Assembly (NCBI GenBank): GCA_031763025.1
Contig: JASSKH010000010.1
Coordinates: 11,673,427 to 11,737,426 of the forward strand
Length of the DNA stretch: 64,000 bases
DNA from: Macrocystis pyrifera
Lineage: Eukaryota > Sar > Phaeophyceae > Laminariales > Laminariaceae
Reading direction: 5' to 3'
Positions 24,841-36,999 of this stretch are shown in pieces (position 1 is the stretch's first letter; each line of letters begins with the position of its first letter). The notes below the pieces were generated by a model. It was not told the DNA's origin. It ran no database searches and saw only the letters and a program-made list of their open reading frames with translations. Position numbers and translations under genes: made by a program.

Positions 24841-25767
24841 ATGCTCTAGAACGGCGCGCTCGCTGTGTTTCGCCAAACATGGACCCCAGGAGTGTTAGAT
24901 GGTAGCAGGAGACAACAATAAGAGTGGCATGTGACACAACTTCGTACGGCAGTGAGGTGGTGCGTACGCTGGTGATATATTGGCGTTCGCTCTGGTGTGC
25001 ATTGTACGTCTCCATCGCACGACAGCAGAAAGCCGGGCACACAGAGTGCCGGAATGACGTGAGGTGCCACAGCCATGCACCCGGAAACCAGTGTTACAAT
25101 ATCTCCTATAACAGTCCGAATCCGCGCCGCATTGCATGTGGTCAGCTTCAGAGTGATCACAATGACAACAGTTTTAGTCAATGGGTATTGTAGCCGTACG
25201 TTACGACCACGCAAGGTCTTATCCACCCGCCATCCCCGGGATCCTGATTCTCTCTTTTTTTTAGATATTTAATAGAAACAAATCCCACCGTTGTTTTAAC
25301 ACGCCACGTTCGGACCTTCCGCTGGTTTGTGCCTAAGCGGGGGGCGGGTGATAAAAAGTTATGTAACTTGTGGTTCTATCTATATTGTCAACGGGGGTCT
25401 ACACCTCGACTTTGGGGTGCTGCAGTGGTCAAAATAGAACGAAAGTCGGGAGATGCCAGAATAAGACCAAAAAACAACTCACAACGGCACGTTCGATACG
25501 TTACCTTCGTAGATTCCATCCATGCTGTTCCATTTCTTAACATGGTTTGGTCGCCTCACGCCTCCTTATTCCGAAAAGCATGCGTGGTCAGTGGTCAAAA
25601 GATCAAGGCAAGCAACAAACGAGTGCGCCCCCCCCCCGATCCTCTTGTCCCCCCTCCTCTCAAACAGACGGTGGTTAATGCCTGCAGAGGACTGAACGAT
25701 ACTTTGAAGGAATATTGTTTTCCAGCCCGGTGATGCATGATTTGAGGATGTATGTAGTACAGGACAG

Positions 25768-26485
25768 AACTTGTTTTGCCTACCACCACAGTGGTCTGAG
25801 ACAACGAAGCACGTGGTATCTCCCTCATAGACAGTTGTAAGATGAAGCAGAAACAGAACGGACACTGACGTTGATGTCATTGTCGGATGGAGAGAGATAG
25901 CACGAGATATACAAGGCTTCCATTCGGGGCGTGGACGACTTCGGTGCGCAGGATGTGCGCGATACGCCACGTCAAGAAGACTGACAATGAACGGCCGGCC
26001 GTGTTTTTTACTTTATGGGCCACAGCGCCTACTGTAGTACATACGGTTGTGGGATCCTGGACACGCCCAGTTCGCAGCACGCACTGGTTGCATCCTTTCC
26101 CAGGCGATCGTCTGAGGGAAGAAAAGCACTAGTGTTTCGGAGGAGGGAAACTAGTACTTGGAGATACTCGTACACACGACTAGTGTTTGGAAGGAATCGT
26201 TTGTAGGGCGGAAACCTAATTGGAAATGCTCGTAGTGTGCGATGGTTTAGAATGATAAACTACTTGGAGTTAGTGTGGTATGACAATGATGAACAGGTTT
26301 GCGGTGGTGGTGTAACAGCGAACAGGCCTGGATATATCACTTTGTTCCTTGTTGCCCCTTCGTTGTAAATACTTATTGGCTGAATGCTCTGATTCAGCAG
26401 TGATTTATATTTTCTGCGAATAAACAGTCCACGTCAGCCGTGAGTTGGTTCTGTCTCTCGTGGTAACATGACACGTTTCCACCTC
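25768..26485 (+). mobile_element. 718 bp insertion with LTR-like features
   Basis: Block B lacks this stretch at the matching site (about 58,495). It is flanked by the 6-base direct repeat GGACAG (25,762-25,767 and 26,486-26,491), a plausible target-site duplication. Near its right end it has AATAAA-like and GAGTTGGTTCTGTCTCTC sequences followed by GTGGTAAC, reminiscent of the U5 end and primer region of copia-type elements. It contains about three degenerate 50-55 base tandem units at 26,130-26,270. The ends are not TG...CA, so a solo LTR is only a hypothesis. Confidence 0.45.
26130..26270. repeat. Three degenerate 50-55 bp tandem units
   Basis: Units begin CTAGTGTTTCGGAGG, CTAGTGTTTGGAAGG and TGGTTTAGAATG, and each continues with an ACT-TGGAGATACTCGTA-like half. 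They lie inside the 718 bp insertion and could be LTR enhancer repeats. Confidence 0.5.
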
Positions 26486-27456
26486 GGACAGATAATTATC
26501 TGGGTCACGTACTGCAGTTCCTCTCGCCTGCCGCTAAGGAGGTTGTGCAGTACAGATCGAAAGCAGGAATCATGTGTTACTGCTGTAGATTATGGCTCCC
26601 AACCGGAGACATGAGCTAGACCTTACAGGTCAGGGATTTATCTATCTGATCTGCCACTCTGGTCGGATGTGTATGGGACATTAGGTCATTCAGTTTAAGA
26701 CCGAATGTTTCTTACAATTCCGTCCAGAGTGAAAACATATCACATATGGTCTGGCGACGCAATTCCAAAGATACGTACAACAAAATCATGTACAGTGGCA
26801 CCTCCTCCACGTCCTGATGGCCACGTACCATTATATCACTACACGGACGGAAATATACTGAACGTTTGAGCAGTAGTGCGAAGACTACGGTGCTTACATG
26901 TCTGCCCACAGTCTAGACGGGATTATAAAGACCATTTAGACAATAATGTGCTCATTTCAACGGTTTTTACATTTTCGTCAGAGTATGGACGGGAAAAGAA
27001 GGAGCATTGGGTGTTAGTGGGAATACTAGGCGGTCTTTCCGTTTCTGTCTAGGGAGATACAACCAGCAGCATTGTACCGACTTTCTCACGAGAACAAGAA
27101 TCCCACACAAAATATTCAGAATGCGAATTCGGAGACAAATAAGAAATTCGGGAGCGGTTATTATCCTAAAGTTAGTGTGAGAGACACCCTATATTTCTGA
27201 TGCAAGAAATGTAATCTGAGCCTGATGTATGCTAATTTCATATTTTGGGGTTCAGGTATTGCTGTTATAATCGGCATTTGGGGGAAAAAAAAAAAGAGGG
27301 CGGTTCTGGTGTTGCACAGGCCCCACGTATCGAGCAAGTACATCAGCCGCCCGAATCAAGCAAGCGAGCAGCGCGGGCTGAAGTGGAGCATGTAGGGGGG
27401 GGAGCGTACTCATTTGTTGCTTGACTTAGTTATTTGACCATTGACCACGCATCCCT

Positions 27457-27498
27457 TTCGAGACGGAGCACCGTTCCTTCGAGACGGAGCACCGTTCC
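27457..27498. repeat. Perfect 21 bp tandem duplication
   Basis: Two identical 21-base units with the core CGAGACGGAGCACCGTTCC lie back to back beside the LINE fragment. Confidence 0.9.
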
Positions 27499-27559
27499 TA
27501 CTCGTAATAGAGACACCTCCAACAATTGGGCGCTCATTACGTTGTTTCCATATATGACA

Positions 27560-28050
27560 CAGAAACGTTTTGCTAATCATCCCCTTCCCGTCTGGCCGTA
27601 TGTGGCCACCATCTATCTCCTACGATAGCGATCGTTTTCTCGCTGCTATTCATTGTATCAAACTCCTCCACGTTACATTGGTCGATTTCCCTCATCTCCT
27701 TTTCTAACACATCCCGTTCCTCCTTGTATATTTCACGTTTTCCTACTATGTGAGTTCCACTTTCAATTGTTTTGCCAAACGGGCACATCTGTGCGTCTAC
27801 TTCCTCCTCCCGGCTACTGGTATACCCCTTCCTTCTTTTCTGGCAGGTCCAGGTCACCTGCACCAAAACGTAGTTACAGCGTTTTCGCGAAGTCCATTGG
27901 GTCAAGCAAATACGTTTTCATTCCTATTGCTCCCTCAACCCCGTATATCCCTGAGTGTTTTCCCGATTCCACCTTGGTTTTTAGCGCTAGCCTTTTCCTT
28001 CTTTCTATCATTTCTTCTACTTCTGCCTTGTATCTCCCAAACTGGGGGGG
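27560..28050 (-). mobile_element. LINE 3'-end fragment
   Basis: The minus-strand frame 27,573-27,905 reads CPFGKTIESGTHIVGKREIY and then SSEKTIAIVGDRWWP, the kind of Cys-bearing tail found after reverse transcriptase in LINE ORF2 proteins. The plus-strand sequence at about 27,840-28,050 matches about 19,090-19,290 of the longer LINE, so both belong to one family. It is 5'-truncated and absent from block B at the matching place (about 59,985). Confidence 0.7.
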
Positions 28051-28584
28051 GGGGGGGCTTTGAATTGCGAGCCTAAGGAGCTTTATTTATACGTGGCGGG
28101 CAAGCAGCATGCATGGTAATATAAAAATCGTTCGTAGACTGCCGTGCGCTCTTATTTCTATACTCGCAATAATAGGCTGTCGATAAGATCGCACTTTGTT
28201 TTTTTGTCGCTTCGCATACACCATTAACATGACAAGGCTCCTCTTCAGGATGATATGGTTGACTTGCAATCCGGTATATACCAGCTACTTGTACATACCA
28301 GCCACCGCGGACAACAACGAAAAATTTGAAACACAAACAAGGAGAGCTACAGGAAAAAGAGGCAAATCACCGGGCAAGCGACCGGACAAGTCATCAAACA
28401 GATCAAGATACACGAAGTAGTAGATAGCACGAAATATACACCAATGTAGACGGAAATATAATAACATTGGTTTTTGCTTTTACTACGTGGACGGTCCTTA
28501 TATTTCTTGTTTGCGTGTCTAGGGGCTTACGTGGGTTCCGAAAGGGTAGCGACAAGTAGCGCACTGCCGTTTGAGTAGAAGTAG

Positions 28585-28675
28585 CAGTAGTAGTTGTTGT
28601 TGTTGTAGGAGTAGGAGTAGTAGTAACGGCAGTAGGAGTAGTAGTATCAGTAGTAGGAGTAGTAGTAGTAGTACC
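28585..28675. repeat. GTA/GTT trinucleotide microsatellite
   Basis: A degenerate AGTAGTAGT and GTTGTTGTT run. It produces the Thr-rich stretch of a minus-strand open frame (28,403-28,861), which is not supported as a gene. Confidence 0.9.
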
Positions 28676-28899
28676 GGGCCTGCAGCAGTCGTGTGGTTGT
28701 TTTTTCTGGAGTTGAAAGTGATGGAGAGTCACGTCGGAATATGAGTGATTGGTATACCCGTTGGGTAGGAGGCGGGGAGCGATTTCTTCCTTTCTTTCAG
28801 CGAGTAAGGTCACACAACCCGCAAATTTAAGCATCAACCAGTCAATCGGCCGAACCAACACAGTTCACACTATCTTGGGAAGTACTTCATAAAATCGAT

Positions 28900-30470
28900 G
28901 AGAAAGTGGGAATGCTGAACCCTCCCTCTGCGCGATGAACACCAAAACACAACGTACCTAGTAGGGAAGTGGGGGAGGGTGGCCACCGATTGCGCGGAAG
29001 AGTGTTGAGGGTATCGCCTTTATATAATACCTGGTACAGCTTAGGAGTTGAACTGGAAGGTAAATGCTAACTGGTACGATGCAGAAATAGCTATGCCATC
29101 AGAATCCAAAGAGGAGCTACGTATACAGCACTGTTATCGTCTCGTCGACCGGATCCTGGGTCCTTTCCATCAGCCATCGTCCCAAACATCACCCGGCGGT
29201 TCAGCCGCTTACTGGTCGTCCCCCGTACGGCCCCCGCAAAGAGGAGGCGTCGCTTGCGGTTGGTCTTCTCAACGCTCTCGCATTGTGATGTTTTTAGGGC
29301 CTTGACGTACGACATAGGGTGGTCAGTGCGCTGTCTGCGCTGGAAGCCAATGATCCGTACGAGGAGCTTACTGTATACCGGTGGAGTATTCGTTCCTTGC
29401 TTTAAAAAAAAACTCATTACACGGTAAATATCAACATCATCAGTCGCCGCCTTAAAGGCGTACGAGAAAAACTGTTTGAGGTCCTTCAGGCGATCACCTA
29501 CTCGCAGTACAAACACAGCAACGGAGCTGCGGTGGGGATACAAGTACGTACGTACCAAGACAATGAATATGTCTTGGGTATTTACGTACAGTACGAGTAC
29601 CCATCGGCAATTTTCGTGTAGTTGCATGAACAGCAGACGAAAAAACCGTTTCTCTCCATCCGTCACAAGACATGCCGCCCGAAAATAAAATGCCTCCTAG
29701 AGGGTGTACTCACATATATGTGTAACGTCATTTTTTAGTCGCGACGGACAGGGGCACCCGGCACACACTTACCGTGCGAGAGATCGCCTCGGGAGGCTTG
29801 GGGTGCCGACACGCCCTCTCCTTTTCCTGCGTCTGACTCACGAGCCCAGGGCGGAGTCATCTGCAACCGCATCATCCCGTCGACCCAACACGGCAGCTAC
29901 AGTACGTGATCCCTGAAATCGAAGTCGGTGACCTCCGAATCCAAGGATGAAGTTCTACGCATGATGCAGTTTCCTTCCTCGGCAGCAGGAGCAGGCAGGT
30001 GAGCGTACGAGAGTCGGTCAGAGGATCTGACGTCCACGCTTCTGTAGCAGTAGTGTTGGCCGCCGCACTTAGATCTCTCCCCGGGAGAAGATGCTGGACC
30101 GTCGGTTCCCGCAAACTAGCTATTTATCTTTCTAGAGCGGTTTGTTGCTGCAGCATGACAGAGGTGCGTTTACGCCCAGAGCCCAGGCTGCCAGCGAACA
30201 GAAAAAAATCCCCGAACAGCCTACCTACGAGTAATGTTGTACGTATGATATCGGGGATCTATGTACCGTACCACCACGGTGACCGGAAAAGTAAAGACCA
30301 ATTTGGTATTCATTCGTGCTATTCATAGTACGCAGACATTTCTTAAACTTGCGGACAGAGTGGCATCGAATGGTCACAGATAATCTGCACAGCTCAACGG
30401 CGGTGTTGATGCACCGGCGAAAGAGTGAAATAAAGTATGGCGCATTAGGCGGGTGAGACACGGCCGCTTC
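28900..30470. other. Spacer without supported gene
   Basis: The longest frame is a 191-codon minus-strand one at 29,091-29,666. A frame of that length is about what chance gives in 64 kb, and no paralogue exists to test it. I see no repeats of note. Confidence 0.5.
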
Positions 30471-30860
30471 CCTTCCTCTCCTTCACAAGTAGCACCGTGC
30501 CGTGAGGCTTGTGGCATACACTGGTAGCTACGGTAGCTCCATTGGAGGTTCCGGCATACAGTTAGATTCTAGATGATGCTGCCCCATGTAGCACCGCGTC
30601 GCGATGTTTGTATGTTTTCCCCTATTTTCCCAGACGAAAGATTTTATTTTTAGATCGCGCCGTTACAGGATTTGTAAAGTATCCAACAAAGATTCATATT
30701 GTTACGTATATATATGAGTTTTTTTAAGTTGATGCATACCCTGGTACCTGGTACTTGGGTATGCATGTATGATATGATTGGACATTATACATTATTTGAT
30801 TGCCATGATGTGGTACGCATGCACGGCTACTCGTGCGATATCGAGGATATACTTGGTATG
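30470..30860 (+). repeat. Local direct duplication, first copy
   Basis: Matches 32,715-32,915 and then 33,350-33,460 in the same orientation. Shared anchors are GCTCCATTGGAGGTT/GTTCCATTGGAGCTT, TAGATGATGCTGC and CAGATCGCGCCGT-like sequence, followed by a GGTACC-palindrome segment. Confidence 0.7.
30730..30762. repeat. Hairpin with GGTACC core
   Basis: TGCATACCC and GGGTATGCA form nine-base arms around a loop containing TGGTACCTGGTAC. Related GGTACC motifs occur at about 10,200, 33,390, 34,805, 51,450 and 62,985. Confidence 0.7.
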
Positions 30861-32190
30861 TAGTACGACACTGTCCGGAAATGTACGGACCGTTTTGGTA
30901 TTAATATTGCTGCGCAGACAGGTACTAAATTTCCGAACGGAGTGATGTAGAATGGTCATAAGATTTCCACAGCTGCGGTGTGGGCCCAACAGATCAAGAC
31001 GTGTCTTAAAATATGTCTTCAAATAAATCGCTTCCCAAAGAAAGGCGTTACCTGGTATACGGTACTGTGCGAAGCCTAGCGCGAGTCGCCTTAGAATATA
31101 CCAGGCGCGGTTTAGTACGTCTGAGAGGTGACGCGACGACCGTAGCAAAGGGTGTGAGAACAGCAGCAGATGGATCCGTGGCTCCAGGTCGTTCTTTTCG
31201 AACGTTTTTTCAGCGTCTCCAGAATTATTTCCCTAGGGATAAACCAACCCTGTCCCCATGATATTTTCGCAGAAGGTGTAGTATGTATTTTTTCGAGTTG
31301 GGAAATCGCGATCTCACCACACAGCAGTACACATATCCATTCCCACCTTGTCACAGCCAACGCCCATGTCACACTACACCATTGCACCTTCTCAGTACAC
31401 CCAAGCAGTACATCAGCAGTGCTTATTCTACTCTTGTTCCACGATGGCTCCAGCACTGGCGGCGTCAGCAGCGACCGGCGTCCTCTTTGCAGCTACACAC
31501 GATTAACGGCACTGCGATACGCCATGGTTCTATTTGTTGTCCTCGAAATAATTTTTTTTGACCGCTATCGTGTACCATACACTTACTTTTACTTCGAGAT
31601 AATACCTCGTACGGTATAAACACTGGGGGCCTTGCAATCTTTTCCGAATCTCGTGAGTAATACCCTTATAACAAGTAACGTAGGGCATCGGAAAAGAAGG
31701 TTCTGAAGGAGCGACTCGCCAACCAGCTAATGCGACGACGACTACGCCAGCTTCTAGATTGTTGCTTCAACTGCCCCTCCCGCCGACGATGCCGAAGAAC
31801 CATAGTAATGTTTAACGCCCACAACATCACTACTACCACGAGTACGATGAGATTTTTTTGGCGATATATTATCGGTAGCGGTGAGAGCCAACAATCAAAT
31901 TTGGATTTTGGCTTTCTTCATATCATAGATTCGTCTCAGCACAGCATTGATTTATGTGAGTACGTCTTTAGAATCGTCTTCATAGTACTTTAGGTCCGTC
32001 TTCAAAAGTCCAACACTAATCTGAGACATCGCTGAGACGAGCCTATGACGCGCCAAGGATGAAGACAATTATGACTCTCTCGTCATTCCTCGACAATCAC
32101 ATCGCCTGCGGCGGTCTTACTCCTCGCTATTCCTAAGCCTTGGCCATGGGTCGCTTCGTTCGTCTTAAACTGTTGGGCCTAGCCCCACCC
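30860..32190. other. Spacer without supported gene
   Basis: Part of 30,800-31,010 resembles 30,220-30,450 (CGGAAATGTACGG and GAATGGTCATAAGAT type motifs), so a second local duplication is present. A 149-codon plus frame at 31,170-31,619 has no recognisable domain. Confidence 0.4.
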
Positions 32191-32640
32191 CCCAAATCAA
32201 GCTCATCCCAAACAGCACTGGAGAGCTTGTCCGCAACCAAAACTGCTGAGGTCACCAAATGTATATCGGGCATGACCCAGATATCACAGATGAAGCGATG
32301 AGTTAAAACTACAATGAATGCCGAAGCCGAAACACGTAGCAACCTCACATATATTTCGACCCATGCACCCCACAGGAGATCTACCACATGTTCCACCCCC
32401 CAGTGCCGTCCCGGCACTAGTACCGTTGCTCTGGCAAGGCCGCCGTGGATTCGACGAGCGGAAAATTCACACTCCCTCGTCGTTTCGATACCGTTAGTCA
32501 ACGGCATACACTCAAGAACATGTCGTAGTGCGTCGCAGGCGGCAATAGAAGAAAAACAAGTTACTTTACTTCCCCACGCGCCTCTAGATTCGTTTGATTG
32601 TCGTCGCCGCTTCCACAAACACGGCCTACCTCACCCTGCC
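32190..32640. pseudogene. Rearranged fragment of the coiled-coil gene around exon 5
   Basis: Two pieces of the unit lie here in opposite orientation. About 32,430-32,640 matches A 5,545-5,755 (intron 4) on the plus strand. About 32,195-32,420 matches A 5,985-6,215 (end of exon 5 and beyond) on the minus strand, reading DLLWGAWVEIYVRLLRVSAS against DVLWGAWFDVCEVRRVAVSA in A. The intervening 230 bases, the first part of exon 5, are missing. An inversion with deletion is the simplest explanation. Confidence 0.75.
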
Positions 32641-32714
32641 AGCGGTGTTGATACAACTGCCCAAGAGTGATAGCAGAGTGCACCTTGCGGGTTTTGCACT
32701 CGACGCGGCGACCG

Positions 32715-33460
32715 TGTCTCTTCCTCTCCACCAATCGGCACCGCGTTGTTAGGAGTTCCATTGGAGCTTTCAGCTCCCAGGTACAGCAGTATTGTTTAGA
32801 TGATGCTGCGGTACTATCAATAACTCCTGTAATATGGTATCGCGCGATGTTTGTTTTGTTCATTTGTATTGGATGAATAATTTTGCATTTCAGATCGCGC
32901 CGTCATAAAAGACAAGATTTAGAAATCACAGCAGCAGCTCATCCCCGGAAGAGTTATTCACATTTAGAACCATATCGTACTAAAAAATCAATAACACTCA
33001 ATCAATCTATAAATATTTGTGAAATGAAAAGGTTTTGACATGTTGCAACATGATATGATTCTCCCTTGTTCGGGTTATATAGTATCAGTGCGCCGAATGA
33101 TTATTTCAATTTGTCCTGTTGACCCGGGCAGCATCCAGGGGAGGGTTGGTCTATATATTTGACAAGGAATTACATGTAGAATACGCGCGTTCGGTTAATT
33201 ACAAAACTCGTAACATTCCGTAAAAATGGAATATAGACGAGACGTACTACGCAGCTTGCAAAGTTGAGTATCAACAATTTAATCAGTCGAACTCACAGCT
33301 GACGTGTTTCAAAATGTATAAAATCACATGAACAAATAAAGATACAGATATGTACCCGTATGAGTTCCTTAAATTGGTGCATATCTGGTACCCGGTACAT
33401 ACCTGGTAACTTCTTGAGACAAGGGTATGCTTGGTGACATGATATGGTGCACGCGGGCTC
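32715..33460 (+). repeat. Local direct duplication, second copy
   Basis: Same sequence as 30,470-30,860, with about 400 extra bases (about 32,930-33,340) between the two matching parts. Confidence 0.65.
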
Positions 33461-34089
33461 TCTGGCATTCGGCAGTAAAGAAGACAAGGGATATAGTACT
33501 TTGAACTAATGCACATCATCCGAGATTATCTAAGCAGAGCCCATACAAACGCCAGCAGAATGACAGTCTACCATCAGACAACTCGTACAGTCGGAATAAA
33601 CAATATATGTTGTATTTTATAATTGCTGTTGTTGCTATCTTCACAGTTATCCGTTCTTTCTACAAGCCCGAAGATGTCAATTTACCCAGTGTCCTTACTG
33701 ATGCTTCATCTTGCAAACAGCAGTGGAGCAAAACTATTTTTTGTAGATGAAGACTGACTCTGTGAGACAGAAAACGAAAATAATCCCAATTGGGGTCAAG
33801 GTAAGCAAGACATTGAAATGCGAGCATACCAGGCACGCGAACACAACAAGGTGTCCAGCCAACCAAGAAATACATACCTAAAAACAGACCACATATATCT
33901 GCAAAGGGAATTATCAGTTTGTAAATCTGAGTCTCTATATTATTAACTACAAAGCTGTCTGCCTGTCTGTCTGTCTTTGCGCATCTCTTATGTTTCCGGA
34001 TTAAAATCAGTACGTTCCAATAATCGATAACTTGGGTCGTTACAGATGATGTTCATTTGACGTATTCGACTCTTACAGACCTTTTATAC

Positions 34090-34345
34090 TGAAACATACC
34101 AGACCACCAGGCAGTACCTAGCTTATAACATATCCACCACACCGAACCATCATACCATACCACCAGCATATCATGTCACATACCATTATTTTCCCATATA
34201 GCATATGAAACCGTACCATCATACCACACCAACATTCGAGATATCACATACCGTGCCTCACCGCACACAATGCCACACCGTAATGTACCACGTACCATCC
34301 ATGTCATACCCATACAGTACCCACACCACCTGAGGGGCTCAACCA
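34090..34345. repeat. CATACC/ACCATACC-rich degenerate repeat
   Basis: ATACCA, CATACC and ACCATAC recur at irregular spacing. The array is loose and its limits are approximate. Confidence 0.5.
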
Positions 34346-34834
34346 TACGAGGCCTGAACAAGTAGAGATATAACCATACTGCTGTATCAACAAACACCAC
34401 ACGTGAGTGCACACGAGCATGCCTTTAGGGCGACAGAGCAGGAACGAGTACAGATACCATACTGTTGTACCAACACCACAAGTACACAAGAGCGATCGGC
34501 ATGGTCCAAACAACACCTCATCGGGTGACCTGTGTGTGGAGTTATCAGAGTTGACTGCCAGCATCCCAAACGGGGTGACGGGACGAACAGCGGTATTCGC
34601 TCGCCCGGGGCCATTTGTTCGTCAACTCTTGTTTTTCCAAGTGGAGTAGGATGACTGGAACGGTGCTACGACCGATCAGCGACAAAGCTGTGGCAAAGGC
34701 TTTCTTCCCTCCTCCCCTTTTTCTCATTTCCTCTATCCCTCCCTCCCTCCCCCTTCCCTGCGTACAGCCCCCTCCATCCTTGCCTTGTTGTACCCTCCCT
34801 CGTACCTCGTACCTGGTACCTCGTACGTAGAACG

Positions 34835-35385
34835 ATTGAAAAAAAGTGCTGATTAACTCTTTGTTCAAGAGGAATGAGATGAAATTCACTTGTGTACCGT
34901 GCTACGAGTGCCCATGTTTCCGACGTGAGCTTTTGCCCGCTGTATGATATTACTCCTATTGTATTCTGTAGATCAGTAACCCACCGACTCCAACTCCGCG
35001 TCCTTAAATCATTTGTCGATTTTTGCACCCCCTCATCCTTGCTTTCTTGAAGTTTCCCTGAAACCAGGTACCTGAAACGAAAAGAAAACCCGTTCGTTAA
35101 CCCGCTGTTTAAGTAATTTGAAACTCATTGTTGTAGCTTCCAGCGATCAGCTGCACAGCAGCTACTTTTTGGTACGTACTCCAAACGCTGAGGCACACAC
35201 GGAAGACGCGAGCGAGGAACTCGTAGTTTGATATGATTGAAAAACGCATTTCCTGCTTCGAGTTTCTGGCGTGGTTTTCTGCCCGCTGTGTGAAATGACT
35301 CCGCTTGTATTCTGCGAATCGAGAAAACAACCGACTCCAATTCCAAGTTAATAAATCATGTATCGACTTTTCTGCTTAAAATAAA
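34835..35385 (+). repeat. Local direct duplication of about 150-190 bp
   Basis: 34,835-35,030 and about 35,235-35,385 share, in order, GATTGAAAAA, a TGCCCGCTGT block, TTGTATTCTG and ACCGACTCCAA. Identity is about 75% by eye. Confidence 0.7.
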
Positions 35386-35757
35386 CCATTACCAGGTATG
35401 CTGAGGTTTAGACATTGCGATTCATGCGACTCTGTTACGTCAAATATTCGATCGCCTTCTTCTTTTTTCGAAGGACACGATGCATGAGCGGAGGGTCTTA
35501 ATTGTGTCTATAAAAAAAAAAACGTCGGGAATGCTGTTGTTGTGGAACTGGTTGTTGGGGATCACGACCCCAACCGATTCGACGCGGCCGCAGTATCAAG
35601 AAACCGAGCAGCATTGCTGTGCAATCAATTGGGGAGCACGACTCTTTACGCGTTTAGGACTGCATTCCCGTCTTGGTGACAAGCCACTCAAATTTCAAGT
35701 AGTGTGTCCTCAAAACGGCACAGCAGATCTAAAAGGGTTAACTACGACCCCCAATTA

Positions 35758-35862
35758 TATTACGGGGGACCATAGTAAATAGGACCAAATATCGTTGGTA
35801 GAAATAGGGAAATATATAGGTTTTTGTACCGTAGGTCCTATTAACTATGGACCTCCGTAATA
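35758..35862. mobile_element. MITE-like element with 29 bp terminal inverted repeats
   Basis: Left arm 35,758-35,786 (TATTACGGGGGACCATAG...) and right arm 35,834-35,862 are inverted copies that match at about 26 of 29 positions. The spacer is 47 bases. The outermost bases are TA on both sides, compatible with a TA target-site duplication as in Tc1/mariner-type elements. No coding capacity. Confidence 0.65.
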
Positions 35863-36999
35863 GTTCGTTTTTCAATCCTCTGTGTGGTCCAGAGACTATT
35901 TTCGTCGTCTGTCGATTATTTTGTAACCGTCGTGCGTGTGTGACATATTTTTCATTGCACAACCGACACCGCAGTCGTAGTGTCAACAAAAAGAAAGTAC
36001 GACCACTACGAGTAGTACCGATAGCCAGCACGCTGTCGCTCAGGTCGAGCCAAACCTCGCCTGCTGGAGTGCCGTCTGTGCCGGTGCCGACTGGTCTCTT
36101 TCGTCGCGCTCACCAACTCCAACCGCGACTGACTTCACACAAGCAAAGACAAGCAAAGTGAGAACAGCGCTCGACTGCATTTCATCGAGGGCAAAAACTA
36201 ATCCTGAAACGAGGCACAATAAAAATAACTCTAGAAACAGGGTTGCAAGATCTACGATACAGTACTACTGTACCGGTAGAGATGTACGTGTTGTGTACTT
36301 CGTATATACCTGGCAATTACTACAGTAGTTTGCACAACATTTTCGCAACTTACGTACAGACAATCATTTTCCACTTTTTGACAATCTACAGTGGATTTTT
36401 CAGGGCAGACGTGTCCTGGTTCCGAAAGATCTCTACAGCGGCAGTAGCTCATGCGGCCGGGTGGGAGTCGAATACTTTGCTTGATCCATTGTAGTACCAC
36501 ATTTTCCTGGTTTCGATTTGCACTATTAATATGCAGATTCTTCATAGCCTCTTCCAACGGCAGGTGAGCGACCACAGCAGATAATCTACAGTCCCTTCCA
36601 CCGAACCTAGCACTTGTTTTCTGGCTTAAAATAACTCCAACTGACAAGCGGTGGTTTCAAGTAGGCGCCCAACTTACGTGGGGGATCTTGTGGGGAATCT
36701 TTCATTAACAAGTATGGTTGAGAAGAAAATCTCAATTATTTGTTGAATTACGGCCCGAAAATATGTTTTTCCCAAGTAAGGGAATCAACATCGCAAAATT
36801 CCTACAGGGACAGTGTTCAAACTCGAACTCAAGCAATGTACCTCCAATCCATCGACGGAGCTCTCTTGGCACTAGCAATAGAAATAAGAGCCAGTAATCG
36901 ACCAGTGACGTTCTGAACGTTTTGAATAATCCACACTATTCTCTACTTATCGAGCATGGAACTCTTGCTTACGGAGCCTATCCATACGTAGATACATAC

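Larger units (their letters stand above)
24840..28900 (+). repeat. Segmental duplication, block A (right part)
   Basis: Aligns in patches with about 57,480-61,260 at about 75-80% identity. Clear anchors are 24,860-25,740 against 57,540-58,480, 26,510-26,640 against 58,530-58,670, 26,830-27,330 against 58,930-59,440, and 28,080-28,560 against 60,000-61,250. Differences are largely insertions: 25,768-26,485 and about 27,400-28,050 here, and about 59,540-59,980 and 60,420-60,880 in block B. I see no gene. Confidence 0.8.

Noticed and set aside
28403-28861. 152-codon Thr-rich minus-strand frame, resembling a mucin-like protein
   Set aside because: The Thr-rich part is the GTA/GTT microsatellite read in one frame, and the counterpart in block B lacks it.
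29091-29666. 191-codon minus-strand frame
   Set aside because: About this length is expected once by chance in 64 kb. There is no domain, no paralogue and no splice context.
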